Shown here: piece after piece, positions 58,318 to 64,000 of the stretch | How the letters are laid out: every line of letters begins with the position of its first letter | How positions within the stretch are numbered: position 1 is the first letter of the stretch | Assembly: GCA_963783095.1 (NCBI GenBank) | Contig: CAWAMR010000014.1 | Location: 496,001-560,000, forward strand | DNA: 64,000 nucleotides | Direction of reading: 5' to 3' | Source of the DNA: CAWAMR01 sp963783095 | GTDB taxonomy: Bacteria > Planctomycetota > Planctomycetia > Gemmatales > Gemmataceae | Notes under the pieces: model-generated | The model's database searches: none | What the model was told of the DNA's origin: nothing | The model's input: the letters and a program-made list of their open reading frames with translations, nothing else | Made by a program: the position numbers and the translations under genes

Positions 58318-58683
58318 ATGATTCAAATGTATACTTATGTTGATGTCGCGGACAATACGGGTGCCAAAGAGTGCATGTGCATCAAGGTTCTGGGCGGCAG
58401 CCGGCGTCGAACGCAGGGATCGGTGACATGATTGTCGCGTCGGTGAAGAAGGCGATTGCCGGGCGGCGAAGTCAAGCCGGGCGATGTGATCAAGGCGGTT
58501 ATCGTTCGCACTCGAAAAGCAACGCGACGTGAGGACGGCAGTTACGTTCGCTTCGATCGCAACGCGATCGTCTTGATCGACAACGACATGAATCCGCGCG
58601 GCACGCGCATCTTCGGCGCAGTGGCCCGTGAACTGCGGACGAATTTCAATAAGATCATCAGTCTGGCTGCGGAAGTCGTCTGA
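58318..58683 (+). CDS. rplN: 50S ribosomal protein L14, two compensating frameshifts
   Basis: Forms an intersubunit bridge. MIQMYTYVDVADNTGAKECM, IKVLGGSRRR at the start and IKAVIVRTRKATRREDGSYV, DNDMNPRGTRIFGAVARELR at the end are diagnostic. One A is missing near 58410 and one extra G near 58463; correction gives AGIGDMIVASVKKAIAGGEV. Corrected 121 residues, the normal length. The next gene in line should be rplX but rplE follows after 20 bases. Confidence 0.94.
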
Positions 58684-58703
58684 GCTTTGCAGAGGAATTT
58701 ACG

Positions 58704-59262
58704 ATGTCGGTGACATCACGAAGCCGGTTATACGAGCGCTACGTCAAAGAGATTCTTCCTGCGCTGACTGCGAAGTTCGGAGAAGACGAATGTTCTCAGC
58801 TTGCCGAAGTTGCAGAAGATCGTCATTAACATGGGCGTCGGCAAGGCTCTGTTGGACAAGAATCGCATGGAGCAGGCGGTCGATAATCTGACGATGATTG
58901 CCGGTCAAAAACCACAAGTAACCAAGGCCCGGATGGCAGTTTCCGGTTTTCGTCTTCGACAAGGAAACGAGATCGGCTGCCGGGTGACTCTGCGCGGCAA
59001 GCGAATGTTCGAGTTTTTGGACCGTCTGATCAATGTTGCCTTGCCGCGTATCCGCGACTTTCGCGGTGTGAATCCGAAATCGTTTGACGGCAACGGAAAC
59101 TACACGATGGGGTTGTCGGAACAGTTGGTATTCCCCGAAATCGATCCGGACAAGGTGAATTTCACGCAGGGCATGGACATCACCTTCGTGACCAGTACGC
59201 GAAACGACTCCGAAGCCCGCGAGATGCTCCGATTGTTTGGGATGCCGTTCCGCGAAGCGTAA
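58704..59262 (+). CDS. rplE: 50S ribosomal protein L5, frameshifted
   Basis: Binds 5S rRNA and the P-site tRNA. SRLYERYVKEILPALTAKF, then LPKLQKIVINMGVGKALLDK, TGNYTMGL-like GNYTMGLSEQLVFPEIDPDK and the C-terminal STRNDSEAREMLRLFGMPF. One extra G near 58781 shifts the frame; correction gives KFEKTNVLSLPK. Corrected about 185 residues. Preceded by AGAGGA. Confidence 0.94.
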
Positions 59263-59292
59263 CAGCATTGGCGGCTAGTTGCCGATGTGGTG

Positions 59293-59338
59293 CCCGACGC
59301 GTAAGCAAGGGTCTAACCGGCAATGACATAGTTAGGCG
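59293..59338. repeat. CCCGACGCGTAAGC-type repeat and GTTAGGC motif
   Basis: CCCGACGCGTAAGCAAGGGT resembles the fragment at 54609 (CCCGACGCGCAAGCGAGG). It is followed by GTCTAAC and, 16 bases later, GTTAGGC, which match the RYYYAAC and GTTRRRY cores of integron recombination sites, though much too close together. It precedes the foreign-looking gene at 59356. Confidence 0.5.
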
Positions 59339-59355
59339 GCAAAGAGGGTTGGCCC

Positions 59356-59715
59356 GTGTCTTGCATAGTGCTCCAAGATTCCGAAGGTGCACATCTGGGC
59401 TTCATCCTCTGTAGTCCGGATCTGAAGGCGGAATCGGGTGACTGTTTATTCATGGCCTTTCCCGGTCAGCCATTTTCGTTCGCCACGCCGGAATCAGCGG
59501 CGCTAGCCAGGCGACGTGAGGTGGGTGAAAGTGCTTGGCAAGTAAACCGTCGAGACCCACTGACGGTGGTTGTCCACACACCCGGTCTGCCTGATGAGAT
59601 GTTCATCGAGTTCGAGCATTCTGACTCCGGCCGGTGGGGTATTGGCGGCGGATTCGACCGGGAGGTACTTGGCATTGCGATGCCCGCCAAACCTCGCGTG
59701 TGCGACGGAAAGTGA
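59356..59715 (+). CDS. Unknown protein inserted in the spc ribosomal operon
   Basis: A 119-residue protein (start SCIVLQDSEGAHLGFILCSP, later PGQPFSFATPESAALARRRE, VVVHTPGLPDEMFIEFEHSD, then RWGIGGGFDREVLG). It is acidic, without signal peptide or membrane helix, and matches no family I know. The GTG start is nine bases after GAGGG. A non-ribosomal gene between rplE and rpsN is not part of the usual operon. It may have arrived with the flanking repeat. Its expression would be driven by the ribosomal promoter. Confidence 0.55.
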   Translation: MSCIVLQDSEGAHLGFILCSPDLKAESGDCLFMAFPGQPFSFATPESAALARRREVGESAWQVNRRDPLTVVVHTPGLPDEMFIEFEHSDSGRWGIGGGFDREVLGIAMPAKPRVCDGK

Positions 59716-59833
59716 GCAAACTAATGCGTCTGAAAAGCGACATGAAGCGGGTTCGTCCCTCGCTGGCGCGTCGGGTTAACAAGGACGAGACACGAAACAG
59801 CCATTGAACCTGTAACGAGTGCCGAGATCAGAA

Positions 59834-60094
59834 ATGTCGACAAACTCCAAGGAAGCTCGCTTCCGCAAACAGATGAAAGCGCTTGACGCCCACAAGAGCG
59901 AGATGCGCAAGCCCGCGGAGCAGCGTGATGCCAAAAAAGTCCTGCGGCCCCGCGATTTGATCAAGATTCGGCTTCGCTGCAAGTTGTGCGGCCGGCCACG
60001 GGCGGTCTATCGCAAGTTCGGTATCTGCAGGCTATGTCTTCGCGATATGGCCAGTGATGGTCTGGTTCCGGGAATGCGTAAGGCAAGTTGGTGA
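59834..60094 (+). CDS. rpsN: 30S ribosomal protein S14, zinc-binding type
   Basis: Decodes near the 16S head. The zinc ribbon LRCKLCGRPRAVYRKFGICR followed by LCLRDMASDGLVPGMRKASW has two C-x2-C pairs. The N-terminus (MSTNSKEARFRKQMKALDAH) is about 25 residues longer than the standard 61-residue zinc form. The ATG at 59834 is used; one five codons earlier is possible. Intact. Confidence 0.93.
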   Translation: MSTNSKEARFRKQMKALDAHKSEMRKPAEQRDAKKVLRPRDLIKIRLRCKLCGRPRAVYRKFGICRLCLRDMASDGLVPGMRKASW

Positions 60095-60110
60095 GAGGGG
60101 ATTTTTCGCT

Positions 60111-60572
60111 ATGATGACCGATCCAGTTGCGGACATGCTGACCCGCATTCGCAATGCAAACTCTATCGAACGTCCCACCACCGATATTCCGGGGACAAAG
60201 CTGAAGCTGGCCATCGCCAAGGTTCTGAAGGATGAGGGCTTCATTCTCGGCTATCAGGTTGGGAAATTCTCTGCCGCTGAAGGGGGCGGCCCGGATGAAT
60301 TCACTCCTTCCCAGGAGCCTGAGGTTACCATCAAGGAACCGAAGCCCGTATTGCGAGTGTTTTTGAAATACGGCTCGGAGGGCGAAAAAGTCATTCGCCA
60401 TATCCAGCGCTCTAGCCGGCCCGGCCGGCGCTATTATCTGGGATCGAAGAAGCTTCGCCGGGTTCTCGATGGACTGGGGATCTCCGTGCTGAGCACCAGC
60501 AAGGGTGTGATGAGTGATCGGCAAGCGCGGAAGGCCGGTGTCGGTGGAGAAGTGTTGTGCGTCGTGTGGTGA
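60111..60572 (+). CDS. rpsH: 30S ribosomal protein S8
   Basis: Central 16S binder and, in model bacteria, the translational repressor of the spc operon. MTDPVADMLTRIRNANSIER, KVLKDEGFILGYQV, PGRRYYLGSKKLRRVLDGLG and STSKGVMSDRQARKAGVGGE are diagnostic. An insertion of about 20 residues (SAAEGGGPDEFTPSQEPEVT) lengthens it to 152-153. Two ATGs in tandem; either may start. Confidence 0.95.
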   Translation: MMTDPVADMLTRIRNANSIERPTTDIPGTKLKLAIAKVLKDEGFILGYQVGKFSAAEGGGPDEFTPSQEPEVTIKEPKPVLRVFLKYGSEGEKVIRHIQRSSRPGRRYYLGSKKLRRVLDGLGISVLSTSKGVMSDRQARKAGVGGEVLCVVW

Positions 60573-60633
60573 TTTTTGTTTTTGCGTTTTGGGGTTCAAA
60601 TTGAATCCTGAAACCCGTTCCTTGGATTGAGCC

Positions 60634-61197
60634 ATGTCGCGGATTGGAAAACAGCCGATTGCCGTTCCTGCCGATGTCAAAGTGACATTGAAGGACCAGA
60701 CTCTCACCGTTGAGGGGAAGAAAGCGCCCAAGCCTCTGGTCCAGACATTCCACGCCAACATGATTATCAAGTACGATACCGCAGCCAAACAGATTGTCGT
60801 TACCAGACCCGACGATACGCGGATCAATCGTTCATTGCACGGTTTGACTCGAACCCTCATCGCCAACATGGTCGAAGGGGTTTCCAAGGGTTACGAGCGC
60901 CGGCTCAAGATTGAAGGGTTGGGCTATCAGGGACGAATGGACGGGAAATCGATCGTCTTAACCGTGGGTTTTGCGAACCCGATCAAGTTGACACCTCCCG
61001 AGGGTGTCACCATTGAGATCGCGGACAAGGATGGTACGGTTCTGGTTGTGAAGGGCGCGGACAAGCAGAAAGTCGGCCAATTTGCCGCCGAGATTCGCGC
61101 AACGCGCAAGCCCGAACCTTACAAGGGTAAGGGCATTCGCTACGAAAATGAAGTAATTCGCCGCAAGGAAGGCAAGTCCTTCGCCACGGGTGGCTAA
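60634..61197 (+). CDS. rplF: 50S ribosomal protein L6
   Basis: Near the GTPase centre of the large subunit. MSRIGKQPIAVPADVKVTLK, LTRTLIANMVEGVSKGYERR, GLGYQGRMDGKSIVLTVGF and the C-terminal EIRATRKPEPYKGKGIRYEN are diagnostic. 187 residues, intact. A cluster of hairpins follows it before rplR. Confidence 0.96.
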   Translation: MSRIGKQPIAVPADVKVTLKDQTLTVEGKKAPKPLVQTFHANMIIKYDTAAKQIVVTRPDDTRINRSLHGLTRTLIANMVEGVSKGYERRLKIEGLGYQGRMDGKSIVLTVGFANPIKLTPPEGVTIEIADKDGTVLVVKGADKQKVGQFAAEIRATRKPEPYKGKGIRYENEVIRRKEGKSFATGG

Positions 61198-61204
61198 AGA
61201 ACCA

Positions 61205-61358
61205 CCCCAGGGTGCGCCGAGTACAAGCGACTCTGGGCTTTGTTGTGGCACTCCTTCAGAGTGCTAAGACAACGGACACCAACGCGAAGCGTTGGCGTTC
61301 GTACCCTGAAGGGGTACTAGAACACAGCCCAGGGTCGCCGTACTCGGCGCACCATGGG
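61205..61358. repeat. Composite hairpin cluster between rplF and rplR
   Basis: Two CCCAGGGT-family copies in opposite orientation (61205-61239 and 61328-61358) flank three small hairpins: GCACTC-CTTCA-GAGTGC, CCAACGC-GAA-GCGTTGG and one near GTACCCTGAAGGGGTAC. The whole block can fold into a branched structure. It is the largest non-coding insertion in the operon. Confidence 0.8.
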
Positions 61359-61468
61359 GTTGCTAAAAATTCGTCCCAAGTCAGAAATCGAAAGTCGCAG
61401 TCCAAAGTCGAGGACAAGAGATTTCCGGTTTTGACGTTGATTGTTGTCTTTCGACTTTTACGAAGGCT

Positions 61469-61942
61469 ATGGACGCTCAAAAACTCAAACTCCGCCGCCA
61501 GGAACGCCGTCGGCACCGTGTGCGCAGCAGCATCACCGGAACTCCGGAAACGCCGCGCCTGAGCGTGTTTCGTTCGTCGAAGCACATCTACGCCCAGTTG
61601 ATCGACGACATGAATGAGGTAACGCTTGCTGCCGTCAGCAGCACAAATAAGGAAATTCGCGCTTCGCTCAAGTACGGCGGAAACAAGAAAGCTGCTGAAG
61701 AAGTTGGCAAGAAGTTGGCGGAGATTGCCAAGAGCAAAAACATCACCAAAGCGGCCTTTGACCGAGGCCACTACCGGTTTCATGGTCGAATCGAGGCTCT
61801 CGCGGTCGCGGCAACCAAGGCAGGATTGATCTGCTGTAACCCGGAAAATATCAAAAAGCCCACGCCGAAATCGGCAGAACCGCCGCCAGCAGCAGCCAAA
61901 GCCGCAAAGCCCAAGGGCGAGAAGAAACCGGCAAAAGCTTGA
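61469..61942 (+). CDS. rplR: 50S ribosomal protein L18
   Basis: Binds 5S rRNA with L5. QKLKLRRQERRRHRVRSSIT, TPRLSVFRSSKHIYAQLIDD, then VGKKLAEIAKSKNITKAAFD, RGHYRFHGRIEALAVAA. The C-terminal 35 residues (PTPKSAEPPPAAAKAAKP) are a low-complexity Ala/Pro/Lys tail absent from most L18. 157 residues, intact. Confidence 0.95.
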   Translation: MDAQKLKLRRQERRRHRVRSSITGTPETPRLSVFRSSKHIYAQLIDDMNEVTLAAVSSTNKEIRASLKYGGNKKAAEEVGKKLAEIAKSKNITKAAFDRGHYRFHGRIEALAVAATKAGLICCNPENIKKPTPKSAEPPPAAAKAAKPKGEKKPAKA

Positions 61943-61956
61943 ACAATTATTACGAA

Positions 61957-62039
61957 CCACAGAGTCACAGAGAACACAGAGAAAACACAATACCGTCTAT
62001 CTTTTGTCTTCTCTATGTTCTCTGTGACTCTGTGGTTAG
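61957..62039. repeat. 29-base inverted repeat ACCACAGAGTCACAGAGAA family
   Basis: Arms 61957-61985 and 62011-62039 are complementary except for one base. The motif (CACAGAGTCACAGAGAACACAGAG) is a dispersed repeat type seen in several bacterial phyla (from memory). It lies between rplR and rpsE. Confidence 0.85.
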
Positions 62040-62078
62040 ATACTTTCTACATTTACCTCCCAGTGGGAGTGAGTCCTA

Positions 62079-62579
62079 ATGGCCAGAGATCGCGATAATC
62101 GAACGGAATCCAACATCAAGGACTTCGTGGTGAAGATCCGCCGGTGTGCCGCTGTCGTCAAGGGTGGTCGGCGCTTCAGCTTCAATGCTCTCGTCGTTGT
62201 TGGCGATGAGAACGGCAAAGTATCTTTCGGCTACGGCAAGGCTAACGAAGTCCCTCCTGCTGTCGAAAAGGCTTTGAAGGACGGCCAGGAAAACCTCCGC
62301 CGGCAAAAGAAGATTTCGATGAAGGGTCAAACGATTCCTCATCGCGTTGTGGGTCGATATGGTGCGAGCCGGGTTATTCTTGTCCCGGCGGGTCCAGGAA
62401 CCGGCGTGAAGGCCGGTCCCGGTGTGCGAGAAGTGTTGCAAGCTTGTGGGATTCGCAATATCCTGACCAAGACGCACGGCTCAACGAACCCGATCAATCT
62501 CGTCAAAGCGACGATTCGCGGTCTATTGCAATTGCGGACACGGGAAGATGTTGCCCGTCTGCGAGGAGTGGAAGTCTGA
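62079..62579 (+). CDS. rpsE: 30S ribosomal protein S5
   Basis: Helps mRNA entry and decoding accuracy. FVVKIRRCAAVVKGGRRFSF, FGYGKANEVPPAVEKALKD, GRYGASRVILVPAGPGTGVK and KTHGSTNPINLVKATIRGLL are diagnostic. 166 residues, intact. Its TGA overlaps the ATG of rplO. No rpmD (L30) gene follows, as I recall for other planctomycetes. Confidence 0.96.
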   Translation: MARDRDNRTESNIKDFVVKIRRCAAVVKGGRRFSFNALVVVGDENGKVSFGYGKANEVPPAVEKALKDGQENLRRQKKISMKGQTIPHRVVGRYGASRVILVPAGPGTGVKAGPGVREVLQACGIRNILTKTHGSTNPINLVKATIRGLLQLRTREDVARLRGVEV

Positions 62580-63084
62580 TGGATCTTACCAACGTGCATG
62601 AGGGCGCGCAAAGCGCAAGCTCAAAAAGCGAGTCGGCCGAGGTATCGGTTCCGGACACGGCAAGACCGGCAGCCGGGGTCATAAAGGCCAGTACGCCAGC
62701 GCCGGTGCCAAGCTGTTCATGGGAACTTTCGTCGGCGGTCAGACGGCATTCTTTCGACGGGTTCCGAAGCGGGGATTCACCAACGCAACATTTGCTCTCG
62801 TCTTCAATGTGGTCAACGTCGGAGACATAGACGACTGTTTTGCCGAGGGTGAAGAAGTCAATCCGCAGACGTTGAACGAAAAGGGATTGGCGAAAAAACC
62901 GGCCGATGGTGTCCGTATTCTTGGGAATGGCGAACTGACCAAGAAACTGGTATTCAAGGCACACGGCTTCACCAAGTCGGCGCTCGAAAAAATCGCAGCC
63001 AAAGGCGGGACGGCCGAGGTCATTCCACCCGCGAAGAAGCCGGTCCGGAACAAGATGAAGGCGCGTCCTCCGAAAACGACATGA
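62579..63084 (+). CDS. rplO: 50S ribosomal protein L15, frameshifted
   Basis: A late assembly protein. After MDLTNVHEGA one base is missing near 62609; restoring it gives KRKLKKRVGRGIGSGHGKTG, then SRGHKGQYASAG, GGQTAFFRRVPKRGFTN, NEKGLAKKPADGVRILGNGE and the helix HGFTKSALEKIAAKGGTAEV. Corrected about 168 residues. The ATG overlaps the rpsE stop. Confidence 0.94.
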
Positions 63085-63091
63085 TTCGGAA

Positions 63092-63172
63092 CAGTGTTCA
63101 GTGTTCAGTGTTCAGTGTTCAGATCAAGACATTGGGTTTTTGCTGAAAACTGAAAACTGAAAACTGAAAACT
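63092..63172. repeat. Short tandem repeats CAGTGTT and CTGAAAA, partly complementary
   Basis: Four copies of CAGTGTT (from 63092) then, after a spacer with TTGGGTTTTTG, about five copies of CTGAAAA (to 63172). The two blocks resemble each other's complement (CAGTTTTC) with G/A changes. They separate rplO from secY. Confidence 0.75.
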
Positions 63173-63193
63173 GTCCCTACAAGGGACTGTTCG

Positions 63194-64000
63194 ATGCACA
63201 AGATCATTACCATCTTCCAAATCCCCGAACTGCGGAAGAAAATCTACTTCACAGCGCTGGTGTTGATGATCTATCGCATCGGGTATTACATCCCTTTGCC
63301 CATGATCAACCAGGTCGAGATGGCCAAGCGCATGGCCGAAGCGCAATCCAGCACGCTCGGCCAGATCATGGGATTCGTTTCGCTGTTTTCCGGCGGTAAT
63401 CTGAGCAATTCCTGTATCTTCGCCCTCGGAATCATGCCCTACATCTCGGCATCGATTATCTTGCAGCTGCTTGCTTCATCGGGTCTGTCGCCCGCCCTCG
63501 AAAAGATCCGCAAGGAGCCTAACGGACAGAAGAAGATCAACGAGTACACGCGCTATCTCACCGTGCCGATCTGTCTGATACAGTGCTTTTTCCTCGTCAA
63601 CAACTTCATGCTCGCCGGTTCAGATAGAATTGTCTATGCCGGTTACGATGAAGGTTTCAACCGCTATTGGTTCGGGCTGGCCGCCATCTTGACGATGACG
63701 GCGGGAACATTGTTTTTAATGTGGCTGGGCGAGCAGATCGATGAGTTCGGTATCGGCAACGGTATCAGCCTTATTATCATGGCCGGTATCGTGGCCCGCA
63801 TCCCCGATGCTCTCCAGAACCTGTTGTGGGATCCGGTTCGGGGTGGTTTCAAGGAATCACTGTTGACGCTGGGCAGCGGTACCGGCGATACCAGTTTCGA
63901 GAAGCTGGTGCTATTGGTCTGCTTGTTCATTGCCGTCGTGATGGGAGTCATCGCCATCAGCAAGGGGCAGCGTCGCATCCCAACGCAATCCGCCAAACAC
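63194..64000 (+). CDS. secY: Protein translocase subunit SecY, N-terminal part
   Basis: Channel of the Sec translocon. The frame starts MHKIITIFQIPELRKKIYFT and is open to the window end (269 codons). YRIGYYIPLP, FSGGNLSNSCIFALGIMPYI, SASIILQLLASS, LFLMWLGEQIDEFGIGNGIS and IAISKGQRRIPTQSAK are SecY landmarks. The C-terminal transmembrane helices lie beyond the edge. The longer hydrophilic loop after TM1 (VEMAKRMAEAQSS) is a lineage trait. Confidence 0.96.
   Translation, partial: MHKIITIFQIPELRKKIYFTALVLMIYRIGYYIPLPMINQVEMAKRMAEAQSSTLGQIMGFVSLFSGGNLSNSCIFALGIMPYISASIILQLLASSGLSPALEKIRKEPNGQKKINEYTRYLTVPICLIQCFFLVNNFMLAGSDRIVYAGYDEGFNRYWFGLAAILTMTAGTLFLMWLGEQIDEFGIGNGISLIIMAGIVARIPDALQNLLWDPVRGGFKESLLTLGSGTGDTSFEKLVLLVCLFIAVVMGVIAISKGQRRIPTQSAKH

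Noticed and set aside
59309..59338. A true integron attC site
   Set aside because: The GTCTAAC and GTTAGGC cores match the consensus but are only 16 bases apart, too short for the folded site. Kept only as a speculation.
1..64000. tRNA, rRNA or tmRNA genes
   Set aside because: No cloverleaf-like segment with a T-loop GGTTCRANTC and matching acceptor stem was noticed by eye. A tRNA scan would be decisive.

Overview
The window looks like a chromosome segment of a planctomycete, most likely of the Gemmata group (Gemmataceae). The evidence is four or more Ser/Thr kinases joined to WD40 or PQQ propellers, a planctomycete-type ECF sigma factor beside them, TIGR02996, TIGR03067 and DUF4337 proteins, and dense interspersed hairpin repeats between genes. 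This assignment is inferred from gene content only.

Layout. 0.2-4 kb: a broken zinc-finger/kinase/WD40 gene. 4-11 kb (minus): aroA-truA, a SinR-like small protein, a TolC-type efflux protein, two antitoxin-like genes, a TPR protein and asd. 11-12 kb (plus): a YncE-type propeller. 12.2-26.7 kb (minus): a six-gene run reading ECF sigma factor, 83-aa orphan, secreted peroxiredoxin, then three tandem paralogous receptor-like kinases; the last is a kinase/WD40/lectin-like/PQQ fusion. 27-31.4 kb (plus): an NtrB/NtrC-like two-component pair with a DUF5131 and a TIGR02996 gene between its halves. 31.5-45 kb: BON, DUF4337, Nudix, DAACS symporter, double-domain cyanophycinase, sigma-like and HEAT proteins, an ORF6N/beta-helix chimera, a lectin-like protein, a fourth kinase and a PQQ propeller. 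45-52.7 kb: NifS-type desulfurase, HNH nuclease, DksA-like protein, SppA, DHH phosphoesterase, EVE and TIGR03067 proteins. 52.9-64 kb (plus): the S10-spc ribosomal operon, rpsJ to secY.

About 30 single-base frameshifts break otherwise well conserved genes, including rpsC, rplP, rpmC, rpsQ, rplN, rplE and rplO. Many sit in short homopolymers, and fixing one base restores the expected protein. The simplest reading is sequencing or assembly error. Such genes are given here over their full corrected span. Three possible larger losses (rplC, rplX, part of the TolC gene) and two odd fusions should be read with that in mind.

The most unusual biology, if real, is the sigma factor/peroxiredoxin/triple-kinase cluster, the shared lectin-like domain that links two kinase loci, and several repeat families that enter the ribosomal operon and some coding ends.
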